Below, piece by piece: positions 17,606 to 27,114 of a DNA stretch of 64,000 bases. The number at the start of each line of letters is the position of its first letter. Position 1 is the stretch's first letter. A model generated the notes under the pieces. That model was given only the letters and a program-made list of their open reading frames with translations, made no database searches and was not told the DNA's origin. This DNA is from Sulfopaludibacter sp963835555 (GTDB lineage: Bacteria > Acidobacteriota > Terriglobia > Bryobacterales > Bryobacteraceae): positions 310,001 through 374,000 of the forward strand of contig CAWIGC010000038.1 in assembly GCA_963835555.1 (NCBI GenBank), read 5' to 3'. Made by a program: the position numbers and the translations under genes.

Positions 17606-19188
17606 AGCGCGCGGATCAATACCTCCTGCTCGCCTTCGCCTTCGCCAACGCCCTGGTTTACAGTTCCCTGCTTCCCCTGTGGGAGGGGTTCGATGAACCC
17701 TGGCACTACGGCTACGTTCAGTCGCTGGAAACGGGCCGGGTGCCGGTGCTCGGTGAGACGAGGCTTTCGCGGGAGGTGTGGGATTCCATGCTGGCATCCC
17801 CCGCGAGCCATGTGGTGGCACACGCCTGGCCGGAACTCCAGACGTTCGACCGCTACTTCGCGCTGGACGCCGCGGCGCGAGTCCGGATGCGGCGCGGCCT
17901 GGAGGCGATTCCGCGCGGTGAGGCACGGCTGCCGGATCGGCATACCAATCATGAAGCGCAGCAGCCGCCGCTGGCATATGCGCTGCTGGCGGCGCCGGAT
18001 TTGCTGCTCTCCAGAACATCGATTGCCGTCAGAGTATTGTGGCTGCGGGTGCTGGCATCGTGCCTGGCCGCGCTGATCACATTCTTCGCCGCTACAAGCC
18101 TGTTTCGAACGCTCGGACTTTCCGGGAGCTATCAGGCACTGGCTCTGTTCTGCATTTTCGCCTGCCAGATGTACTGGGCCACAGTCGCCCACGTTGCCAA
18201 TGACGCGCTGGGACTGCCATTGACGGTCTGGTTCGCGGCCGCCTGTGCCGCGTTTTCCGCGCAGCCAAGGACCACCGGCGCGGTGTGGCTGGCGCTGGCG
18301 ACCTCGCTGGGACTGTTGACGAAGGCATACTTTTTGCCGCTACTCGCGCTGGGCGCAATCGTGGTGGCGTACCGGCGCGTTCGGGCGCTGGCCCTGTTCG
18401 CGGGCATCGTGGCGGTGCTGGCCGGCCCCTGGTACGTCCGGAACGCGGTGGTGTATCACAATTGGAGCGGCCTGCTGATGACCTCCGGCGGGGTGAACTC
18501 GTTCTCATCGCTGGCCGGAGTAGAGTGGAGCCGCGCCATCCCATATATGCTGCGCGCCACGCTCTGGACCGGGAACAATTCCTTCACGAGTTTTTCTTCG
18601 GTAACGCTCAACAGTCTGCTGGTCCTGCTCGCCGTGGGTATTGTACTGTACGGTGTTCGGGCGATTCGCCGCGGTCCCGCCGCCGGGGAGTGGAGCGTTC
18701 TGGGATTCCTGGCAGTCTTGGGCGCGGCCGTCATTCTGGTGGTGGGGAACGACGTTGTCTTTCTTAAAGGCGCCTCGGCGGGGGCCGCCCCGTGGTACAC
18801 GATCGTGCTTCTGGCGCCGGCCCTGGGAATCGTTTTCCTCGGCCTCAGCGGCTTCGGCCGCATGGGACGCCTCACTGCGGCGGCCATCGCGCTGGTGTGG
18901 TGTTATGTCTGTATTACCACATATGCTGTGAAGCTGATCCCTCTGTACGGGGGTTACTCCAAAGGACGCATGACTCTCAAGGAAACCCTGGAATGGTATG
19001 TGGGCAGTCATCACGAACTGATGAGTATTCTCTCCACCATCAGCCTGGCGCCACCCCTCGCGATCTTCTTTGGAACTAGTGTCATAGTAAGTCTTTCCAT
19101 AGCGATCACGGTGCGGTTAGTATACCGGCTAACAAAGCTTAATGAAAAAACAGCTTGTAAGCTCCACCAGGACGTGGTAGCTTGTTGA
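17602..19188 (+). CDS. Polytopic membrane protein, GT39/DUF2142-like glycosyltransferase
   Basis: A 528-residue protein with about ten or more hydrophobic segments. The first loop contains PLWEGFDEPWHYGYVQ, an acidic DE pair placed as in GT-C glycosyltransferases that use polyprenyl-linked sugars. GPWYVRN is also a common GT39-like motif. It probably transfers a sugar on the outer face of the inner membrane. Its start GTG 17602 overlaps the aminotransferase stop. Substrate and product are unknown. Confidence 0.65.
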   Translation: MKRADQYLLLAFAFANALVYSSLLPLWEGFDEPWHYGYVQSLETGRVPVLGETRLSREVWDSMLASPASHVVAHAWPELQTFDRYFALDAAARVRMRRGLEAIPRGEARLPDRHTNHEAQQPPLAYALLAAPDLLLSRTSIAVRVLWLRVLASCLAALITFFAATSLFRTLGLSGSYQALALFCIFACQMYWATVAHVANDALGLPLTVWFAAACAAFSAQPRTTGAVWLALATSLGLLTKAYFLPLLALGAIVVAYRRVRALALFAGIVAVLAGPWYVRNAVVYHNWSGLLMTSGGVNSFSSLAGVEWSRAIPYMLRATLWTGNNSFTSFSSVTLNSLLVLLAVGIVLYGVRAIRRGPAAGEWSVLGFLAVLGAAVILVVGNDVVFLKGASAGAAPWYTIVLLAPALGIVFLGLSGFGRMGRLTAAAIALVWCYVCITTYAVKLIPLYGGYSKGRMTLKETLEWYVGSHHELMSILSTISLAPPLAIFFGTSVIVSLSIAITVRLVYRLTKLNEKTACKLHQDVVAC

Positions 19189-19220
19189 ATACCTCAAATT
19201 ATCGAAAGGAGGCACCTCTG

Positions 19221-19307
19221 TTGAATCATATCGACGACTTTAAACTGGAACTTCGATGCGACGTCACGCGGGAGCGCCTGTCTTTCGTACTCTTTCCGGT
19301 CGCATAA
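19221..19307 (+). CDS. Possible 28-residue leader peptide
   Basis: A TTG at 19221 follows a near-perfect AAAGGAGG 8-10 bases upstream and opens a 28-codon frame (NHIDDFKLELRC... to FPVA) ending TAA 19305-19307. Such a strong ribosome site in a 230-base gap is notable. There is no family match, and the peptide may be a leader for the AAA+ gene or the broken start of a lost gene. Confidence 0.25.
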   Translation: MNHIDDFKLELRCDVTRERLSFVLFPVA

Positions 19308-19417
19308 CTCATCACTCCAATTGAATAGGCGGAACTCGCGTAAGTAGCGGTATTTCTTCGCCTTGCTGACGCGCATCGCAAGGGCGCGCTGATCTATTTG
19401 TGTCTTTGGAAGGCAAA

Positions 19418-20095
19418 ATGAAAAAACAAAATCAAGAAATCGCGCTTTCCCCCGCGCAACGGCGGACTTTCGATTCGCTACGCTGCGGAACTGAAATCGG
19501 AGACATACTGCTACTCAAGGCGCGAGCCGGGTGCGGCAGGAGCATCATCCTAAACAAGCTGCACGAGGCCGTGGGCGGGGCGTTGCTGGGTGCGAAGGAC
19601 TTCATGCGCGCGCTCTCCGCGCCACAGCCGGACGCCGTGGAGGGAGCGTTTCTGCAGATGATCGAGCAGGCGCTGGCGCGTTACCAGACCGTGATTGTGG
19701 ATGACCTGCACCTGGTCATGCGGGTGGTATCGTCATGCGACTATCCGCGCACCTGGCTGCTGGATGCGTCCCTGACCGCCCTGATGGGTGAAGCCGCCGC
19801 GCTGCGGAAGAAACTGGTCTTCGGCAGCAATGACGAGGTCCCCTGGCCGCTGGCTCGCCGCGCCTTTACGTGGAACCTCGCGGAGTTCGAGCCGGAGGAC
19901 TACGCCGGCATCTGCCGCAACCTGCTGGGCGAAGCCGCCGAACGGTTGGACTTCGCCCGGATTCACCGCTATGCTCCGGCCCTTACGGCCGGGCAATTAC
20001 GCCATACCTGCATCTGGCTGGTCCGCGGTAATACCGTGGATACCGGAGCTATGATCGAGTATCTGCGTTCACCGCTTGAAGCCACCGGCAGCCGG
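19418..20095 (+). pseudogene. AAA+ ATPase, N-terminal portion only
   Basis: From ATG 19418 (GGAAGG 5 bases upstream) the protein has a Walker A-like ARAGCGRS (Arg for Lys), Walker B TVIVDDLHLV, then PLARRAFTWNL, EPEDYAGICR and LDFARIHRYAPAL. This matches my memory of the first module of a two-module AAA+ ATPase whose second module carries the canonical GPPGTGKT loop. Here sequence similar to the family ends about at IEYLR (20075) and meets the stop of the convergent M14 gene at 20096. The frame happens to stay open to 21847 through that antisense gene, which is not protein-like. I read this as a truncated gene. Confidence 0.6.
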
Positions 20096-22975
20096 CTACT
20101 TCAAGGGCGCCGCCGTGGCGTTACCGTAATACAAGCCGTTGAAGAGCAGCTTGTAAGTGGCGTGCGGCTGATCGCGGAAGTTGACTTCGGGACCGAGGAG
20201 CATGACTTTGCCCTCGCCCACGGTAGCTTCCGCGACGGCCGTGCCGCCATCCAGATACTGCTGTCCCCAGGCCCAGCCGCTATCCAGCGTAGAGGGACCG
20301 GAGAACCAGCCTACCGGCGAAGTATGCTCCATCTCGACCGTGGGTTGCAAGCGGAAGACGGGGCTGTTCTCGAAGAACACGTCCACCTGCTTCGGCATGC
20401 CGTAGGCCAGGGGATTGGTGTTATCGACGTTCATCTTCATCAGGGAGCCGGGAATATAAAACTTCTCGGCCGGCAAAGGGCGCTCTTTGCCATCGGGGCC
20501 CATCTCGGTGAGATAGTTCTTCACTGGCAGATGGAAGGCGTCGGCGATGGCCGTGGAGCTGCCGATGGTAACAATGCTTCCGCCCAACTCGACGAACTTC
20601 TTGAGCTGCGGCATGGTCTTATCGTCGGTGATGCTGCCGGTCCAGGCCTTGTATTCATCGGGGATGGCTGCGGGGGCGCCTCCGCGTCCGCCTCCACCAC
20701 CGCCCCGTCCGCCGAACCCGCCCTGTCCGCGAATGGCGCCGCCGACGAAGACCAGCACGTCGAACTTGCTCTTCAGGTCGCCCGCGTCGAGCGTTTGGGG
20801 ATAAACCACGGAGAACGGCATTTCATACTGCTCGAAGAGCCACTTGGTCCAGCCGGCGGGCATCAGGCCGCCATAGACATCGTAGAGGCCGATTCGAATG
20901 GGCTTGAGCTTGAGGGCGTCACCCGCGGGTTTGGTTGCCAGAGCGTGCACGGGAACGCCGAGTTCTTTGGAGCTTTTTTCGAGGATGGCGCGCGCCGTTG
21001 CCGAAGCCGGAACCCAGATGGCGCCTGCTCCCAGGTCCTGACCGTCCGCCGACATGTCTTTTTTCAGCCAGTAGACGTCCGCGTTGGCTTTCAGCAGGCG
21101 GTTGGTGAGCACGAAGGAATTGTTGATCTGATGGCTGATCAGGTAGCCCGCGGGATTCGCCGGTCCGGTGATGGAATCGGCCGGCGGCGGAAGCAGGCCG
21201 TTGATCTTGGTGAAGGGGCCGTCGAAGCCATCCTGGATGCTGTCGAACTGCACGCCCATCTGGTAGGCCAGAGTCCAGCCGGTAACGTCGTAGGGCCGGT
21301 TGGGCGGGCCGCCGGGATAGGCGAAGTCGTTGGGGTGATCCTGCGGCTCGAACATATCGCGGACATGCGGGCGGAAGGCCTGCGCGGTCTTGACCACATA
21401 GGATCCGGTGGGGTAGCTCTTGCCGTTGACAGTGAATGCCGCGGTAGCCTTCTGGATAGTAATGCCATTTTTGAGCAACGCGTTAACGAACTCCGTGGCA
21501 GTAGCGAAATCGGGCTGATCCGACGGGATGATGTACCCGCGAGCGTCACGCATCTTGGGGTCGTGGAGCACGCTGTTGTACAACTCCAGGGGCACGCCGC
21601 CGCGGCCGCGGCCGCCGAATGCCATGGCGTCAGGGCCGGGTTGGGTGTCGCCTCCGGCAGCGGCAGCCGCCGCACCGCGACCTCCACGCCCGCGACCGCC
21701 ACCGCCGCCTCCGCCCTCGGCCGCCGCGGCGGCTTCCAGCGCCGCGATGCGCTTGGGCGTGATGGTCCAATAATCCTTGCTGCCCTTTTCGATGGAGTTC
21801 ATTCCCATGCGATAGATGTTGTAAAGGAAGGTCTCGCGATAGCGTGAAGCCAGGTCGAGAATGGCGCGGTTGTTGGTGATTTCGTATTCAATCGACTGGC
21901 GGTAGTGCCACGGACCGGGTGTAACAGGCATGGGCCAATCGCCCTGCGGCAACTGCTTGCTGGGGACCAGCGGAATGGTCATGGGCGTAGGTTCGCCGAT
22001 GATCTCGGTGAGGATGCCGATCATGTTGTGGAAGTAAGTGACGGTGCGCAATCCGCCATTCCACCAGGTGGAGTAGTTGGCTCCGCTGCGCATGGCGCTG
22101 CCGCCCTTGCCCTCCGCCACCAGGCGGCTGTGCATCGCCGTCCCGACCAGTTCGATGCCCAGGGGAACCAGCGGATCGAAATTGTAATTGAACGGATCGC
22201 GGAACGGCGGCATGAAGATCACCGCGCCTGCCGGACCGGTCTGATGATGGTTGTACATGATTTGCGGGAACCACTCCAGGAACAACTGACGGTTCAGGTT
22301 GGTGGTTTCCTTCATGTTGGACATGTAGAAGTCGCGATTGTCGTCGTGCCCGATGTACTTGGCCCACAGACGCGGCAGGCCGCCCATGCGGCGCTCCTGT
22401 TCGGGCTTCAAAGGCGCGCTGGCGTTTTCGGATCCGCGCATGTACCAGTTGGCCACCAGGTCCTGCCCGTCGGGATTGGCCTGCACGAAGAGAGCAATGT
22501 CATCATTGAGAAAGCGCATGGTCTCCGGGTCGGTGCGGCTGACCATCTGGTAGACCATCTCCATGAGTTGCTGCGACCCGACGGTCTCTGTGGCATGCAA
22601 GCCGCCGTCGATCCAGACGACTGCCTTCCCCTGTCGCGCCAGGTCGTGCGCCTGCGCATCGGTGAGACCCTCGGCGTGCGCCAGGCGCTGCGAGATCTGC
22701 TTGTACTTTTCGAGATTCCTGATGTTGTCCGGCGAACTGACGATGGCCATGTATTGATCGCGGCCCTCTTCGGTCTTGCCAATGCTGACCAGCTTCATGC
22801 GATCGCTTTCGCCGGCCAATTTTTTCCAATAGGTTTCCAATTGGGCGTAATTGGCCATCTGGTAATCGTCGCCGAGATTGAAACCTAATGCTTCCTTGGG
22901 AGTGGTAATCCTGGGCGCCGTTTGTGCGAGGGCGCACACGCTCGCCGCCAAGAACAGACAAAGTCGAGACTTCAT
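20096..22975 (-). CDS. Secreted M14-family zinc carboxypeptidase-like protein
   Basis: A 959-residue protein with a signal peptide (LCLFLAASVCALAQ). The M14 domain carries H127 and E130 in GGLHATE and a third histidine in YNHHQTG, the three zinc ligands. The middle has glycine/arginine-rich low-complexity stretches, and the C-terminal region resembles a glutamine-amidotransferase-like fold (KFDVLVFVGGAI). Proteins of this large M14 type are common in Acidobacteria and presumably trim peptides outside the cytoplasm. It is convergent with the truncated AAA+ gene. Confidence 0.85.
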   Translation of the reverse strand: MKSRLCLFLAASVCALAQTAPRITTPKEALGFNLGDDYQMANYAQLETYWKKLAGESDRMKLVSIGKTEEGRDQYMAIVSSPDNIRNLEKYKQISQRLAHAEGLTDAQAHDLARQGKAVVWIDGGLHATETVGSQQLMEMVYQMVSRTDPETMRFLNDDIALFVQANPDGQDLVANWYMRGSENASAPLKPEQERRMGGLPRLWAKYIGHDDNRDFYMSNMKETTNLNRQLFLEWFPQIMYNHHQTGPAGAVIFMPPFRDPFNYNFDPLVPLGIELVGTAMHSRLVAEGKGGSAMRSGANYSTWWNGGLRTVTYFHNMIGILTEIIGEPTPMTIPLVPSKQLPQGDWPMPVTPGPWHYRQSIEYEITNNRAILDLASRYRETFLYNIYRMGMNSIEKGSKDYWTITPKRIAALEAAAAAEGGGGGGGRGRGGRGAAAAAAGGDTQPGPDAMAFGGRGRGGVPLELYNSVLHDPKMRDARGYIIPSDQPDFATATEFVNALLKNGITIQKATAAFTVNGKSYPTGSYVVKTAQAFRPHVRDMFEPQDHPNDFAYPGGPPNRPYDVTGWTLAYQMGVQFDSIQDGFDGPFTKINGLLPPPADSITGPANPAGYLISHQINNSFVLTNRLLKANADVYWLKKDMSADGQDLGAGAIWVPASATARAILEKSSKELGVPVHALATKPAGDALKLKPIRIGLYDVYGGLMPAGWTKWLFEQYEMPFSVVYPQTLDAGDLKSKFDVLVFVGGAIRGQGGFGGRGGGGGGRGGAPAAIPDEYKAWTGSITDDKTMPQLKKFVELGGSIVTIGSSTAIADAFHLPVKNYLTEMGPDGKERPLPAEKFYIPGSLMKMNVDNTNPLAYGMPKQVDVFFENSPVFRLQPTVEMEHTSPVGWFSGPSTLDSGWAWGQQYLDGGTAVAEATVGEGKVMLLGPEVNFRDQPHATYKLLFNGLYYGNATAAPLK

Positions 22976-23001
22976 ATAGGTGAAAGTTTACTACAGTAAC
23001 T

Positions 23002-23448
23002 TCACCCGATTTTGGGAAGGCGTTTGCGGCGATTGGTCCACTCTTCGCTGGTAAAGAGGCGCGGACCCATTTGAATCATGCGGGGCAGAAGATTGAAAAG
23101 CGCGGTTGGCGTCCACGGATTACCCTCGCGGGTCTGGTAGCCGCGCAGGTTCAACTCCTCGGCCACACGGGACAGCGCGCAATCCTCGACAATCATATCG
23201 AGCGCCAGGATGATGATTTCCTTTTCCGCCAGGCTCTCCACCAGGCGGGTGCAATCATCGGAGACACGCAGGCCGTACGGAATTTCTTCCACCACGTCCT
23301 TGTGCGGCACAACGGGGGCGGAATCGGCCTGGCCTTCCCGCTCCCATTCCAGACCGGTCAACTTCCAGCCTTCGTGGATACGCTGCGTCAGGTATTCCAG
23401 GGTGGGCAGCGCCGTGATGGACTCGTGCAGACGTTCCTTTTTGGGCAT
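23002..23448 (-). CDS. Hypothetical protein with recombinase-like helix region
   Basis: A 148-residue protein starting MPKKERLHES, with GGGAGG just before the ATG. The C-terminal half (ALSRVAEELNLRGYQTREG, WTPTALFNLLPRMI) resembles the 'recombinase' DNA-binding region that follows serine resolvase domains, but no catalytic serine domain is present. It may be a DNA-binding regulator. It lies 26 bases upstream of the M14 gene on the same strand. Confidence 0.55.
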   Translation of the reverse strand: MPKKERLHESITALPTLEYLTQRIHEGWKLTGLEWEREGQADSAPVVPHKDVVEEIPYGLRVSDDCTRLVESLAEKEIIILALDMIVEDCALSRVAEELNLRGYQTREGNPWTPTALFNLLPRMIQMGPRLFTSEEWTNRRKRLPKIG

Positions 23449-23563
23449 AGAACCTCCCGGCGAGCCTGCAAGCACGCCGGGTTCCATGCGAGGCGCGCAG
23501 ATTATCGGCACTTGCGCGCGCGCCCTGTCCGCTCTTGGGAATCCAGTGTCCGCGGAGGGACGC

Positions 23564-24925
<1,362 letters not shown>

Positions 24926-24985
24926 GGGAACTCCTTACTGAGGATGGCTCCCATTTTAATACAAGGACAGGCTGGGAAGCCCGTC

Positions 24986-27112
24986 CTATGGCACCAAGAC
25001 CACGGGCGCCTGCCAGAAATTGGCTTTTTGGCCGGTGGGGTCGAGCACGGTGACCTGGCAATCGTATTTGCCCGGCTGTAGTTTGCTCAGCGCCAGGTTG
25101 AAGCGCAACGGCACGGCCTTGCTCTTGGGGTCCATGCCTTCGGTAACGGGCAGCGGCGGCGTTTCAAACGCCTTATTCTGGCCGCGATAGAAAGTCACGA
25201 ACGCCACCAGCGGCTGCTCGGTGGTCTGCCCGCGCTCGTACGCCTGGAGATACACATACAGGTCGCGGCTGGTGCTGAAGACGCGGGTGACACTGGGGAT
25301 CAGCTTCAAGCCGTCCTGAACCAGAGGATCCACGCTGGGCAGCTTATCCTTGACGGCCACGTTGAACAGCGCGTCATGCACGTCCATGCGCTGGCTGCTC
25401 AGCACCACGCTGCTGATGGGCACACGCTTCAGTTCCTTGTTCAAATTGGGAATCGTGAACTTGCGCATGTAGGTGCCGATGCGGCCGGTTTCGTTGTCGC
25501 GAGCCAGCATTTTGATGGTGTAGGTGCCCGGCAGAATCGTGAAGGCGGTGCTGTACTGGACGGGCTGCTTGGCTAACTGCGCGGCGGTTTCGCCGCTCAT
25601 CTTGATGTCCACGGTATCGCGGACGTTGGTCACGGTCACCCCATATTCGTCCTTCACTTCGCCGATGAAATCGATCATGGTGTGTTCGGCGCCGCCCTTT
25701 TTGGCCAGGGCCAGTTCGCGGCCGGGAATCTTCATGGCCACGGGGCAGAAGTACTCGGCCGAGTTCAACTGGAAGTAATTCACTTCCAGCGCGATGGTCA
25801 AGTCGGTGATGGGGTCGCCTAACATCAGGGCGTCGGCCAGTTGGCGCTCTTTGTCCACCTTATTGAAGTTGTTGAAAGTCTTCCCGCCCCAATAACCCAC
25901 CCGGTAAGAGAGCTTGGCAGACGTGTCGCCGTTGTATGCGATTTTGATTTTGCGGTACTTGCCGTCGAGATTGGAATTGGTGGAATAATAGCCCAGGATA
26001 TAGTAGCTTTCGATCGATTTCTGGGCGTTGACTACACCTTGCGCGAGATCGTTGTTATCCAGCAGGGCCTTACCGCCCGTGTCCGACGCCAGGGCATACA
26101 GCGTGTCCTGCGACTTGATGAAATTGCTGGCCATCGCCATGGCTGAACCGCCGGAGTACATGGCCTGCCCTCCCGGAGATCCATGGGCCGCATCGCCTAT
26201 GGGCGCTTGCGCTACCAGTCCGCGCGCGTCCACCGTGTAGAACGCGACATTGGCGCGGGTGGCGGCGTTCGTGGTAGCCATTAACTGCGCCTGGTTATCC
26301 ACTCCGTTAAGCCGCACGCCGCTGGCGTAGTACACCAGCACTTTCTTCTCGTTGAGCTGGCCCAGCATTTTGACCGCGGTCTGCAGGGCGGCGAGTTGCC
26401 GGTCGGTATTAAAGATGTTGAATTCGCTATCGTCCTCGCCGAAGGCGCTGCCGGTATCGGCGGCGCTGTCGTCGGCCGCGCCGGTGTCGAGCCCCTGGTC
26501 TTCGCCGATGAACAGCTTGTCCAGGATGGTCAGCAATTTGTCCTTGTCATCGGTGAAATCCTGCAGCACGTGCAGGCGATCGGAGAAGGACATCAGCGCC
26601 ATCAGATCCGCCGGCGACATCTGTTTCTTGATGAACTTGACGGCCGAATCCATGGCGCGATACTGATCCGCCGGCGGCATGGCGCCCATGTCGAAGTACA
26701 GCACGATCAAGCGCCGGTCCTTATAGCGGACGGTGCCGGGAGTCTCGGGCTGAATCTGGAACTGCGTGACCGGGTCCACCTTGGGTTTGTCGGGTTCGGA
26801 AGGGGCCTGCACCGTAGGCCGCTGCTGCAGGCCGGGACCTTCGGCATCCAGCAGTTTCTGGTATTCGCAGAAGGCTACGGACTGCGCCACGCCGTCTTCG
26901 GTGATGGTGAAATCCTTGGCGGTGAGCCCTTCAATCGGTTTGCCGCTCTTATCGGTCACATTCACCGCTTCCACCACGAGCTGGGCGCTGGCCGTAAACT
27001 TCACGGGGCCCTCGGAGGGTTGCTGCGCGGCTTGCTGTGCGGCTGGTTTCTGCTGGGGCTGCTGGGCCGCCGCCAACACAAAAATCAGAAGGAATGAGAG
27101 AGTCAGCTTCAT
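24986..27112 (-). CDS. Acidobacterial VWA-domain secreted protein (TIGR03436-like)
   Basis: A 708-residue secreted protein: signal peptide (LSFLLIFVLAAAQ), Gln/Ala/Pro-rich linker, an Ig-like segment (VNVTDKSGKPIEGLTAKDFTITEDG), and a VWA domain starting RLIVLYFDMGAM. The MIDAS motif reads DMGAM, lacking the serines of DxSxS, so metal binding is doubtful. A C-terminal beta-rich region follows. The ATG lies 2 bases after the stop of the TonB receptor, and its GGAGG sits inside the receptor's end, so the two are coupled. A link to the receptor at the envelope is inferred from this coupling. Confidence 0.82.
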   Translation of the reverse strand: MKLTLSFLLIFVLAAAQQPQQKPAAQQAAQQPSEGPVKFTASAQLVVEAVNVTDKSGKPIEGLTAKDFTITEDGVAQSVAFCEYQKLLDAEGPGLQQRPTVQAPSEPDKPKVDPVTQFQIQPETPGTVRYKDRRLIVLYFDMGAMPPADQYRAMDSAVKFIKKQMSPADLMALMSFSDRLHVLQDFTDDKDKLLTILDKLFIGEDQGLDTGAADDSAADTGSAFGEDDSEFNIFNTDRQLAALQTAVKMLGQLNEKKVLVYYASGVRLNGVDNQAQLMATTNAATRANVAFYTVDARGLVAQAPIGDAAHGSPGGQAMYSGGSAMAMASNFIKSQDTLYALASDTGGKALLDNNDLAQGVVNAQKSIESYYILGYYSTNSNLDGKYRKIKIAYNGDTSAKLSYRVGYWGGKTFNNFNKVDKERQLADALMLGDPITDLTIALEVNYFQLNSAEYFCPVAMKIPGRELALAKKGGAEHTMIDFIGEVKDEYGVTVTNVRDTVDIKMSGETAAQLAKQPVQYSTAFTILPGTYTIKMLARDNETGRIGTYMRKFTIPNLNKELKRVPISSVVLSSQRMDVHDALFNVAVKDKLPSVDPLVQDGLKLIPSVTRVFSTSRDLYVYLQAYERGQTTEQPLVAFVTFYRGQNKAFETPPLPVTEGMDPKSKAVPLRFNLALSKLQPGKYDCQVTVLDPTGQKANFWQAPVVLVP

Positions 27113-27114
27113 GG

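Noticed and set aside
19194..19376. 60-residue minus-strand frame (MRVSKAKKYRYL)
   Set aside because: No ribosome site or family match, and it overlaps a better-supported plus-strand start.
20096..21847. Open plus-strand frame through the M14 peptidase gene, giving an 815-residue apparent protein
   Set aside because: The antisense of a GC-rich gene often lacks stops. The M14 reading is family-like, while the plus-strand translation has no recognisable motif.
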